A DNA stretch of 64,000 nucleotides from contig OZ025212.1 of the NCBI GenBank assembly GCA_964019055.1, forward strand, positions 4,678,766 to 4,742,765. The letters are read 5' to 3'. Made by a program: the position numbers and the translations under genes. This stretch comes from Anthopleura xanthogrammica (Eukaryota > Cnidaria > Anthozoa > Actiniaria > Actiniidae). This document shows, piece after piece, positions 33,601-44,200 of this stretch. Each line of letters begins with the position of its first letter. Position 1 is the first letter of the stretch. Under the pieces are notes generated by a model. It saw only the letters and a list, made by a program, of their open reading frames with translations. It was not told the DNA's origin and searched no databases.

Positions 33601-35172
33601 AGTTGTTTATGGGATCTTCTGAATGTAATTCACACATCCTGTATTGGAACGGATAAGGTTAAAACAATAGAACTTTTTAGCTTGAGCGGTTTGTTGTGCC
33701 ATTTCAGACCACTTCTCATTCTCTAGACTAAGATTCTTTGTTTGAGGCGTATCCCCCATATTCATGTGTCTTCTCATGCACAACCGTTTAACAAAGAAAT
33801 GATACTCTTGGGAGTGACACGTGGTCTGAAATGGGACAACAAACCGCCCAAGCTAATATGGTCTATTGTCATCGCATGGGACCCGATTAAGAGGGTTAGA
33901 GTGGGGTTACAAAGTATCCACCACCTCTGGAAGTGAATTCGAATAGCCTTTGAATCAACCTCGCAGCCTCGATTGGATGCTTTGTTTTCGGTAAGGGAGC
34001 TGAAGTTTGTAAAGTGAATGTGGTCATCATTCTTACCTCTTGTGGGCATCTGTTAATCCTAAGATACTGGATGCAGTCTGAACAACAAATCTACGAAGAC
34101 CAAGTTTCATCCCTGTCGTACAAGACAACGTTCTTCTTCGTACAAGAAAGTCCACAAGGCATTTCAGGGGGGGAGGGTCGGGGATTTGTAGATTTTCATC
34201 CCAATGCAGTACTCTTTCCTGCAAGTCTGTCCCCTTCGCCTGCTCCTGAAACAAGTTAAAACTATTAAAACAACTTGTTCCCAAATAGCTTTAAATTCAA
34301 ACTACAGTCGAACCTCCACTAACGGTCACCCCCCCCCCCCCCCCATCCCCCCACGACGGTCACCTCTACCCAACAGCCAGGAAATTTTACCCTGATTACC
34401 AATGAGTTCATACTTGTACTGTAACTGAAACCTCTCGACAACGGCCACCTCTATACAACGGCCACACAAGTTTGTCCAATCGGTGGCCGTTGTGTAGAGG
34501 TTCACGACTGACTGTAGTGGGCTTTTGTAAATTGTATATTCTGATTGGGTAGGTTACTACTAGTGTCCAACTAATTCGCTTATAAACCCCTTGCACGTGA
34601 CGTCGGAATGCAGCTCAATTTGGAGGGCAAAACAAAATAATTTTAATCTCCTGAGAATTGGAACCTATTGTTTTGCCCTCCAAATTGAGCTGCATTCCGA
34701 CGTGCTGCAAGGGGTCTATAGTACTAAAACTGATTATACTGTTGGTATAGTTTACCATTGTAGACGTACGTCGTCTCGATCTAATGCATAAGCTACGGCC
34801 GGGGGTTAAATTGTCTCACTTAGCTACGACCTTTCCGGACGCGTATTTTGAAGGTCCACAGATTTAACTGTTTAAATCAGCCACAGCAAAAAACAGTGTT
34901 CTGAGTCTTTTCAGTACAACTCCAAAACAATGGATTCACGGTTGTTGAGCGTGTCAACTTTACAGAATCGAAACTTGGGGTGGTTATTCCTTAGTCACGA
35001 TTCAAAAGTGGATATACAAATTGCTTGTCTTCGAATAATTTAGAAATTTTCTGATTACCTTAATTCTGCGATTGCTTGAATTTGATGCAGTGCATAGCGA
35101 TGAGGAATATGGCTTCTTCGCAAGGAATATTCTTCTCACAATGTCGTGACCACGAAGACTCGACCTGTACAT
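30682..35172 (-). CDS. Choline/carnitine O-acyltransferase-family protein, catalytic His apparently replaced
   Basis: Six exons read leftward: 35172-35059, 34245-34037, 33638-33086, 32827-32419, 32157-31698, 31270-30682; phases 0,2,0,1,2 join to 777 aa. Family signs are the N-terminal tunnel region (IPDPPPLKCLVDFL), NRWYDKSVQLVLFGNGVAGF (residues about 376-395), FQAGMQLALGMFAGRP before a SIRNFRFGG segment, and a C-terminal core PGVKCILPPKSMALHYMFGR then AISITVNANPRH. Exon 1 (MYRSSLRGHDIVRRIFLAKK and on) is Arg/Ser-rich with a single acidic residue, like a mitochondrial presequence. In active enzymes the stretch after GLV reads Y-E-H, with the His catalytic; here it is FVNNYLAG, placing Tyr399 at the His position. 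The STS motif is also not intact (NVTSN). It may be a pseudoenzyme or use altered chemistry. It is divergent from the transporter, 463 bp away. Confidence 0.85.
32890..33057. mobile_element. MITE family B, copy 2
   Basis: Intronic in the acyltransferase gene. The arms tagacccttttagcttcg and cgaagctaaaaaggtcta are mirrored, with inner gcccatttcagaccatgtga / tgtggtctgaaatgggc. It is inverted relative to copy 1 and close to it in sequence. Confidence 0.9.
33666..33867. mobile_element. MITE family B, copy 3
   Basis: Intronic in the acyltransferase gene between exons 33638-33086 and 34245-34037. Ends tagaactttttagcttg and caagctaatatggtcta; inner catttcagaccac / gtggtctgaaatgggaca. Belongs to the longer (about 200 bp) subtype with tattcatgtgtcttctcatg in the middle. 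Confidence 0.9.
34305..34514. mobile_element. pogo/Tigger-like MITE with TA target duplication
   Basis: Begins cagtcgaacctcc and ends gaggttcacgactgactg, flanked by TA on both sides. Inside are repeated acggtcacctct / acggccacctct words and a run of about 16 C at 34330. CAG-starting ends with TA duplications are typical of pogo/Tigger elements of the Tc1/mariner superfamily (family knowledge). Intronic in the acyltransferase gene. Confidence 0.7.
34581..34720. mobile_element. MITE family A, copy 2
   Basis: The most perfect copy: tataaaccccttgcacgtga at the left and tgctgcaaggggtctata at the right, with arms of about 55 bp (gaatgcagctcaatttggag mirrored). The outer TATA is consistent with insertion at TA. 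Intronic in the acyltransferase gene. Confidence 0.9.
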
Positions 35173-35635
35173 TACGAAACCTTAACAGAGACTTGTACCT
35201 TGGGACGCTCTCAATCTTATTTTATGCATAAATATATTCTTTGAAAAAAGAAAGTAACACAATACCGGGAAAAAAGATTAACTATGTCATATGATTCTGA
35301 CTTTCAAAATAACCATGACAAAATAAAATTTCACGTTCGTAGTTTCTCGGAATACGAGGAAGGGATTTTCCCTCTGAAACAGGAAATAAGTTGAAAATGT
35401 CACAAGACATTGGTTAATCTTGCTATTACGTCATAATGTCACGCGATACACGTATTGAAAAGCTGACATATGTTTCACTTTTTCTTATACATCATCCTTC
35501 ATTTATAAGACCCTGCAACATCTAGAAACAGGCTCCAGTGTACACTTGATTTGGTTAGGTCTCTTGATAACCATACCTCGTGGAGCTTTACATACAACTC
35601 ATTCACCCCTGTGTGACCTGTGTGTGTCTGGGAAC
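35173..35635. promoter_or_regulatory. Bidirectional intergenic region, acyltransferase (-) and MFS transporter (+)
   Basis: The 463 bp between two start codons must hold both 5' UTRs and promoters if the start assignments are right. It contains a TATA-like ttataaga at 35503-35510, about 130 bp before the transporter ATG; an ATF/CRE-like ttacgtca at 35426-35433; and a CCAAT-type attggtta at about 35410. Functional assignment is inference. Confidence 0.5.
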
Positions 35636-38600
35636 ATGGCATTGAGCAAGACAAACGGCGCTGTGGTCCTAATAGTTGGATTTATCAATTATTTAGAGTG
35701 GGCTATAGTAATGACTACAATATATCCATATATTCTTTCGGTGAGTACTGGGAGTCTTCTTCTTCTGAATAGAAATGATTCTGTATTCCTTACATTTTAC
35801 GTGCAAGTTGACCACGTTTAATACTTGAGATGTGTTCCAAGTTCGAGGTTCTTTGCGCTTCTTGTTCCTGCATGTGGTACTCTACCTTAACCATCTCCTT
35901 GCCTAAACCTACCCGAACGAAGGGTATCGGAACCTCTAGAGCCTAGGGTACTGGTCAACTATCCAGCCTTCCAAAACTCAACCTTGAGGCATAGTTACAT
36001 GAATGAATTTTGAATGTATTAAAGAAAGAACCTTGAATGTCATGAGTTATATAAGTTGTGTGACAAGGTTTGACTGACAAAATCCATGATCCAGTTAGTT
36101 ATTATTCGTGAAATGAAATGCGCTCGGTGTGAATAATAGAATAAAGAATTAAGAGAAAAATACAGGGCGATATTAATCTCATGGGTAAGCTGAACACCGT
36201 AAATATTTACGCACATTCAGTTATTATTCATTGATTATTTCAGCTGTCAAAGGATGTGCCTTCTGCAACAGTCTACTTGTCTTTGGCTCAAAGTCTATTC
36301 CCTCTAGGACAAGGAATCTCTCAACCATTAGCCAGCCTTCTCGTTAAGAAGATGAGTGAAATCAAGATCGTTCTTATAGCTTCTCTTATTATAGCCATCG
36401 GTGGGAACGTGACGTACATGGCTGCGCAGAAAGCTGGTTCTGTTGAGCTGATCATTTTGGGAAGAGCTTTGGCAGGCTTTGGTGCAGGTGAGGTTTTGAC
36501 CAGATTCACTGCGTCCACAGGTAGCCCAAGTTGTACTTTCAAAGGGCTATAGCAGTTAATTAAAATCTCCCGGATCCAAACTCATTCTATTGTATTGTTG
36601 GATTGTCAAATGTTTGTAGGAAGTGGAGGAGTTGCGTATGGTTTCATCGGGGCCAACACCAGTCGAGAAAACCGCGTGAAAATGATGTCTTATTACAGGG
36701 TTACTTGTATGGTCGGAGTGATGTCGTCTACGATCGGTAAGATGAAAAAAAAAACACAATAGGTCACTTGTTTAATTTACAGTTAAAGTTAGTGCTGCTT
36801 GTGGGTGATTTCTCTTAACGGGATGCACTGTCTTGACTGCGTTACAACACTAGTATACGTTGCTTAGTAGACACAAAGCAACTAAGAGAATGCGTGACAC
36901 ATGCAGCAAAAGTTGTTGCAAGACCTGCAGTATATATGATAGCACAGCACCTATAAGAAACTGTGTGATGCACCAAAGACTGCGTTACAAGACCAGTAAT
37001 AGAACGATCACAGTCCCTAAGAAACAGAGCGCGCTTGCACGAAAGGCAAGGTTACAAGAGCGGTAAACCGGCGTGACACGAATATGTTGTTATAAGACAA
37101 GGATAAATCATACGTAAGCCCAAAGGAAATGCCTTTTGACGGGACAACGTAATACGATTCAGTACATGGTAATTTCTAATATCTTATTTTCTCAAAAACC
37201 AGCGTCAGCAACATTTCTTCCTGGGTTTGGTAACAATGTTATTGGTAAAGCAACGAAGTTAAATGAGTTTACAGCCCCAGCAGCCCTTACTATCGTCTTC
37301 TTGTGCATCGCTTTAATTCTGGTGACATTTGTACTGAACGAAGCTGACTGTTCTCCATTAGGTAAGTGGATCAGTCACACACCTCCTATTCTGTGTATAT
37401 GTGCAGTGTTTTCACGTCCTGTGGTGGACGTCAACCACGTTGTGGACGGGGCGCGCACCAAACAAATTCGCTTGCGCCGTCGTCTTTGACGTTCGCGTCT
37501 TGATGCTAATTAGACTGATTTAACATCAGGACGCGAACGTCAAATACAGGACGTGAAAATGCTGCAAATGGCGTCCTCAACCTCGCACGAAAAAAGTGCG
37601 CTCGCGCCGTCGTTTTTGACGTTCGCGTCCTGATGCTAAATCAGTCTAATTACTCTAATAATACGTGGAAAAATAATGTCTTTATTTGCATGTGTTTCTA
37701 TTATGTTGCGCAACGAGCCTATTTGTCTTTTTAACAAAAGTCTTATCCAAAGCAACTACCTGAAGTCAGCCGCGGTGCACATGCGCAATAAAGATACGCG
37801 CAGGTAGTGCCCGTCAACGACCTTCAGAGATAAGAGATTAATGTAAAAAGTATTTTTTTCTTTTCCAAGGTGAAGCAGGCGATGGTGGAACAGTTGGACG
37901 TTCTCTCAAATCACGTGGTGTACTCCTGGGTCTAATGCTATATTTTCTCAACGGCTATGTGACCACGTGGGTTGGTTACACCATGCCATTGGTCGCTTTC
38001 AATCATTTTCATTTTAACGTACATGAATACGGTTGGTTGATGGTTGGTGTGTCTGGCATAGCTACTATTTCTGCCTTCACCATGGCGTTCTTGTCCAAGG
38101 CCAAGTGCATGGCGAACAGTAAATACAGCGACTGGAGAGTCATTATTGCTTGTTATAGTTTCATGATGGTGGCCATCATTCTTGCCTATCTTGGGGGACC
38201 ATCAGTGAGTAGAATTCCACTCTAGAACACTTGACTCTCGAATGGCTTCCGCAGTCGAGCGTTCTGATTGGACGGTGTGAGACGTCTAGCCCTCTGATTG
38301 GCTCAGAGCGCAAGCCAGTTTAGAGTCACAGTTCCATACGTTTTCTATTCACACTAAATCTGTTCCAATGAGAACGTTGGTGTTCATATCAGGCCCCGAT
38401 AATACTTGACCCTAAACATTCCCGTCATACACTGGGGCGTTCTATGAACAACAACAGCAACAACAACAACAACAACAACAATAACAAACAATTTTTCCTA
38501 GAATAATATCTGCATCCTTCATTCTCACTGGTTTGGAATATTTTTCTTCAGGTTTTGAAGTCGTCACCCCTACATACCAAGGAAGGATTCTTCATTAGTG

Positions 38601-39478
38601 GAGTCATTTTGGTGTTTTTAACTTATTCCGTGGCTGGTGTAATATTGCCATCCATGACGACAAAATACGTAGCCAAAGCTATGATGGTAAGTAGTGCTAA
38701 TACTCTTGATATGCCGCTCACATTTCTGAAAACCAAAGCGCGCAAGGCGCATATCTTTACTATAGATTTGCGTTCGTCGTCTTATGACTTACACGATATT
38801 TTAAGCTATTTCTTCAACGCTAAATAATGATAAGTAAAAATAAAACAACTTCGTTTAGAGAAACTGAAGTTGCACGTGACATTCACAAATAATAAACTTG
38901 TGCCCCTCTGTGTCTAACGTGTCTGAAATGACGGGACCGCTATTTTACGTGGGTATTCGAGCCACGGCGAATGCGTAACTATTTGCAGACATTTTTTTAG
39001 AGCAAAGGCTACACCTTGTTCTCAGATATCCTTAGATCCTGAGTGTTGGCTGACTGAACCAACTGGATATTATCTGCTGTCTCCCACTGCTAGGATGTGG
39101 GGTCGATAACTGGACCCGCCTTTTTTGACAAGAATTCTTGATTGCTTATTCCTGCCTTCGAGGACTTCAAGAATATAATTTTGTTCTTTTCTTCTCCAGC
39201 CTGTTATAATGCCTTACTGCATCGCCGCAATGTCAATAGGAAAAGTCATCGCACCACTCATCAGCAAAGCCGAGCTGACCATCCAAGGCTGGGAGTTATT
39301 ATTTATGGGAACATTAGGATTTACTCTCCTGGGTCTTGTCGGTTTTGCTTGCTTTTTCCGCGCACCGCAGCCAGAAGAAACTCCACTATTAGCAGCTGCG
39401 TCAGGTAGAGAAAGAACAATTCCTTCAGCAGAGCAAGGAATAGTGGATTCCTATCACCAGACAAGGGGTGAAGACTAA
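35636..39478 (+). CDS. MFSD8-like major facilitator transporter, 457 aa
   Basis: Exons 35636-35740, 36244-36487, 36620-36736, 37203-37361, 37870-38204, 38552-38686, 39200-39478; phases 0,1,1,1,0,0 join. About 12 hydrophobic segments are visible, from VVLIVGFINYLEWAIVMTTI in exon 1 to LLFMGTLGFTLLGLVGFACF in exon 7. GRALAGFGAGSGGVAYGFIG (about 107-127) followed by ANTSRENR resembles the MFS helix-4/5 signature of MFSD8/CLN7 and relatives. The C-terminal tail has an acidic dileucine EETPLL (424-429), the type of signal used for lysosomal/endosomal sorting. Substrate unknown. It shares a short divergent promoter with the acyltransferase and lies next to the P450 and CDPS, so export or compartmentalisation of a small product is possible. 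MFSD8 orthology versus a lineage-specific paralogue is not settled. Confidence 0.85.
37465..37650. repeat. Direct and inverted copies of gacgttcgcgtcctgatgct
   Basis: In the transporter intron 4, gccgtcgt-tttgacgttcgcgtc-tgatgctaa appears at 37472 and again at 37602 in the same direction. A reverse-complement copy (agactgatttaacatcagga then cgcgaacgtcaaa) lies between them at about 37508. This is a nested or partly duplicated hairpin element. Confidence 0.65.
38449..38490. repeat. (AAC)n microsatellite
   Basis: Run of aacaac units with a few interruptions (agc, aat) in the transporter intron 5. Confidence 0.85.
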
Positions 39479-39569
39479 AGATCGACGAAGGAAGGAAGGA
39501 AAACGAGCTTTATCAACCTGGGAGTCAACAATCTCGAGCGATAGCGGGTGATAGCAGTCTGACAGACCG

Positions 39570-39720
39570 CGTTATAAAATACAATACAATACAATACAAT
39601 ACAATAAACTTTATTTAAAGAGGGTGGCACATTAACCTATTTAGTTATCTAACTTACGGCCCTAAAATGTGGCTTCGATCTCCAGCAATTGTCATCGGCA
39701 AAACAAATGAATAGAAAACA
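39570..39720 (-). mobile_element. LINE 3' tail fragment with (ATTGT)n end
   Basis: On the minus strand a probable LINE 3' UTR ends in ttaaataaagt followed by ttattgtattgtattgtatt. The junction motif aataaagtt plus a short tandem tail is the same as at 17782 and 60130. No coding part is retained. The upstream limit is uncertain. Confidence 0.6.
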
Positions 39721-39773
39721 TCGAGAAACATTTCACTAGCTGTATATGATATCGACGAAAAGTGATAGACATA

Positions 39774-39902
39774 CTACACATGACGTCAAGGCAGCTCAAT
39801 TTGAAGGGCAAAACAAAAGAATTTCAAACTCCTGAGAATTGGAAACCTATTGTCTTGTCTTCCAAATTAAGGTGCATTCCGACGTGAAGCAAGGGTCTAT
39901 AT
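39774..39902. mobile_element. MITE family A, copy 3
   Basis: A more diverged copy: acacatgacgtcaaggcagc at the left, gcattccgacgtgaagcaag at the right, core ctcctgagaattggaa preserved. Confidence 0.8.
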
Positions 39903-40342
39903 GCCTTATTACATGACATTTTCGCGACGTATTTTAAAATTTCGCCATTTTGTAGTTCGCATATTTAGCGACAATTTAATTTCGCGATGTCCGTGAAAAA
40001 AGTCATTCCTAATTCGTTATTATACATAAAATTAACAACAGAAAATAAAATAAAAGTTTACGCTAGTTTTGACTCGAGTATAATGACTACTGGCAGGGGC
40101 GTAATAGCTAGGACATTATCATGGCAAGCACGCACGGGTGGTCAGTATGTATGTGTGAATCCGGCAAAATAGGATTTTCGATTCAAATACTTAAGAATTA
40201 TTACTTGGAAAAAAGCGTATTTGTATAAAAGAAGGTACGCCCCTGACTGGTGCTTACACGCTCGTGCAATTTACTTGAACTTTTTTGCGCGCGGCTCAAG
40301 TTGCATGGAAAAAGACTACGTGTAACAGGCGCTTTACTCCCC

Positions 40343-40543
40343 AATAGACCTCATCGGCTTGGGTGTAATGTTGTCCCATTTCAGACCACGTGTCATTCCC
40401 CAGAGTATCATTTCATTGTTTAACGGTTACGCAGGAGAAGATACATGAATATGGATACAACTCAAACAAAGAATCTTATTCTCAAGAGAATGACACGTGG
40501 TCTGAAATGGGACAACATTAAACCCAAGCCGATGAGGTCTATT
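40343..40543. mobile_element. MITE family B, copy 4
   Basis: Long subtype. The arms aatagacctcatcggcttgg and ccaagccgatgaggtctatt are fully complementary, with inner cccatttcagaccacgtgtc / gacacgtggtctgaaatggg. The best-preserved and probably youngest B copy in the window. Confidence 0.95.
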
Positions 40544-40754
40544 GCATTTTAGAAAAAACCTACTAATGGTCTATCACCAATCGAGCCCTGTGATTGGCTG
40601 AGCTACTAGGGGTCTATTAGTGATAAACCTCTAGTAGCGAAAAGCGCCGGTTTTGAAAACCAAAAAATATATATTTAAAGCAAAATCCAAAACTTTTTGC
40701 ATCCTTTTATTGGACCGATTAGTAGGTTTTTACTAAAACAATTAGACCTCTCGC

Positions 40755-40828
40755 CCTCATGGCCTACGAGTCAATAGCCCATTCGGCCTTCGGCCTCATG
40801 GGCTATTGACTCGTAGACCATTCGGACT
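40755..40828. repeat. Long palindrome
   Basis: ctacgagtcaatagcccat near 40763 and atgggctattgactcgtag are complementary arms separated by tcggccttcggcc; cruciform- or hairpin-capable. It may be the remnant of another inverted-repeat element, since gaccattcgg/cattcgg words continue outward. Confidence 0.75.
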
Positions 40829-41291
40829 CGAGGACTAATTGTTAAGTATCGTCTCGCTTTGCTCGCTCCCACACAATGGGTGACCGGCCGGTTAAAGAGA
40901 GAGGTCGACTTGTCGCAAGTCTAATAATTGTACCGCCGACAATTTTTCACGAATCGCAAAAGATTAGCCTGCGTGCAGCTCGACTTTAAATATGGTTAAG
41001 AAGGTCCGTCTCACAAAGGCTACAAAGATAAGTTATTATTACAAATGTATAGCTTTTAATATTTTGATTGCTTCTCAAAGCCAAGATGTATTGTAACAAT
41101 ACTTAGTAGAAATGCGTCGAGTTAGACTAATATTTATGCACATATTTATTCTTTAGTGCCACAACTACAAGCTTTACACATATCATGCTATTTATCCTCT
41201 ATAATCTATAAAGATCTATAATTTTTTCTAATAATTTACAAATTTTGTGGACGGGATTTATAGTCTTAAAAAGTCTTTTCTTGGTTAACAT

Positions 41292-44200
41292 TTACGAAGC
41301 CTCATTCACTCGAAACTCTACACATGGATAACAGAAAGGCCCAACTTCCTGTACTGGGACGCTGTCGTCATCACCTGTCACTCTTGTTTCTAAGGTAACC
41401 GTGAAGTTTCTTAATAACGTGACCAGAAGAACCTTCATGAAAGCATCAGCTACTCGGTATCCCATACACCTGCGCGGCCCTATTCCAAAACGGCATAAGC
41501 TTCTGCGCATGCTCGGTGTTTCGTTGTCGAATCGTCGCGGATTGAAGGTATCGATATCTCCCCAGACCCCCGGGTCGCTGTTGACTGCACTGTTGTCGAC
41601 TGACACTTCAATCTGGATGCAAATGAAATAATGAACTTGGTTATTCAATTTGTTATACATGCAAGTCCAAAGATGCGAACTAGCCAGTGATGTTTTTACC
41701 ATCACGAAAGAGAGGCCATGCCCGACTGGAAAAGAGATGTTTTCGTATGAAAAACTATGAAAAACCTACGACACGGAACGCGCCTTGCCGTGACCGTGTC
41801 AGTGCCGTGCCGTGTATAAAAACACTAATTTGAAGTTCCGTGCCGTGTTCGCGCCGCGCCGTAACGTTGACTTTTCACACTCATGCTCTATGTATGACGT
41901 TACGCCTATGTTCTTTTCAAATTTGCATTTCAGCACCGCCTTCCGGAGGGGATTGTAAGCTGAATGCAGCTTAATTTCTGACAAAAAACTCTATCAATTT
42001 TATTTCCCTATCCATGCTTTCAGACAATTTAAACTTACCCCTGCAGGACTGTGGAAGTCCCCAATCATCATTGGACAAGGGACATATTCTGGGGTACTGA
42101 TTACCATAACGGGACGTTTTCTGGCTGATTCTTTTACCACCTTCCCTAAGAAGTCCATCCCGTTGAGAACCTCTAGACTTAAGGGCCCTGAATGCTGAAG
42201 GCGAAAAAACAACATTAGTGAGATACTTCTCAGGGCGTAACTGGAAAGTTTCACTCAACATCAGCGTTCGATTCAACAGATCCTTTACTGGCTCACCACA
42301 TTGATCGTTGTTGGACTAAATGATGAATTCAACTTACTTCTGAAGTCAAGTTTTTAATCTCAGTCGTGAGGTCCTCTTGTATTTGTGGATGAAGAGCCAC
42401 GTGAAATAGAAGCCAAGCTGTGGCACCGCACGTGATGTCTACATTAGCAAGAGATGCCTCCTCAAGGGTTTGCTGAAACTAGGACATAAACAAGATAGAA
42501 CTATATTTAGACTATTAATATCCTCTATAACAACACAAAACACACAACACGTAACTCACATGTTGAATTTTACGGAGGAAGGAATACCGGAAAATCCGGA
42601 GAAAAACCCCGTGGCAAAGAGGAGAATAACTCATCAAACAAACTTAACTCAAATATATGGCTGTACCGGGGTTCGAACCCGCCACCCCCCCAGTGATGAG
42701 AGACATGTAGCGCCGTAGCAGCGCATGCATGCCACCCATACACATAGTGTCCGGACACCATACATTTCTTTGTATTTTCGAATGGCTGTAAGTAGTTCAA
42801 TATTGATCCTCAAGACTTCGGAATTTTGTATAGCTCGATGTGCTCTATTTGACTATGGGAGTTTTGGGTTGTCATCGTCACAATTTAGGAACTCGTACCC
42901 AGCCCCTCTCGACTTGAAATCCAGCAATTGTGCTTAACTTTTCCCAAACACATCATCACCGTGCTTGTTACAGTAATATACATACGCCTGCACACCTACT
43001 TTTGAAATTCGGCTTCTTACAAAGTTTTTCTAAGAAGCACTGAATGCGTATATAAAACTTACCTCGTCATTTGATAGAGCATCTGGATTCTCAGCAAGAG
43101 TTTTTTGTATCTTGTAAAAAACACAAGTTTTGTCGTCGGATTTTCCTTCCTTGAAACGCTCCTCAAAACTGTAAAAAAACGCATTCAAGATGAGTCTAAA
43201 TCTAATGAATTATTAATGATTAGTAAATTATTATTAATCTCATAGTTATCCTCTTCCAGTCTCTTCTGCCCTCTCTGAATCATTACAAAAACAACAAACA
43301 TGGTGCTAAACAAGGGTAAGGGCCTGGGGTGTTTACCATTTCAAACCAATTCATCAGGTTGGAATGGTGAGCGATTTTCTAATCTCGATTCTAATTGGAC
43401 AAATTTCAGACAAATGGTACACGCGTCTACCGGAAGAACCGAAAAGAGCGGGAAAAGTGGATTACCTCAATCAGAAGACCGAGTTTTCAGGAACTTTCTG
43501 ATCGGAATGACACCATACCATTTGTCTTATTTCCAACTGGGATTTGAGTTTTCCCCCCTCAGTTAAATGGTAAGCACCCCTGGAGAAACCATTCTACACC
43601 TTCTACGGTATGGATATTCTTAAAGATACTAAATCTAATGATCATGAAGAAAAAGTAGAAAATTACCGCTTGTTGAGCTGCAGCCATCGTCTTTCAAACT
43701 CCGACGTTTTTCGGTTCGTGTCGGTAGGCAGGTATTCGTAAAACGGAAATTTAACGAACGGGTTCGTGAAAGTATCGGCAATTAGAGCACCCACAAGAGT
43801 TCTTAATTCTATCAATTCTTGTAGCTCTTTTTCAGGTAAATCTCTTCCGTATGTAAACTTCATCAGCATTTTAAACGTCAAGAGTATCAAGTCATCCATG
43901 TTGATGTGACCCTAAAATAAGGAAAAACATGTATTAGCGCGCGGATCCGACTGAACTACGGTATATTGGGGTTCTTTATTTATCTACCTTTTTGTTCTTC
44001 TATCCATTCATCCATCGTTCCACTCCGATCCATCTATACAGCAGTAATTTCATCTATCTATCCCATTCATCCACCTATCTATCCATCCATCCATCCATCC
44101 ATTCTCCCATCCATCCACACATCCATCCATCCATCCATCCATCCATCCATCCATCCATCCATCCATCCATCCACCCATCCATCCATCCATCCATTCACTC

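Larger units (their letters stand above)
39721..41291. other. Convergent spacer, transporter and P450
   Basis: Holds MITE A copy 3, MITE B copy 4 and a strong palindrome at 40755-40828. No gene recognised. Confidence 0.6.

Noticed and set aside
42660..42690. tRNA gene on the basis of ggggttcgaaccc
   Set aside because: No acceptor stem or anticodon arm can be drawn; the context matches a SINE body.
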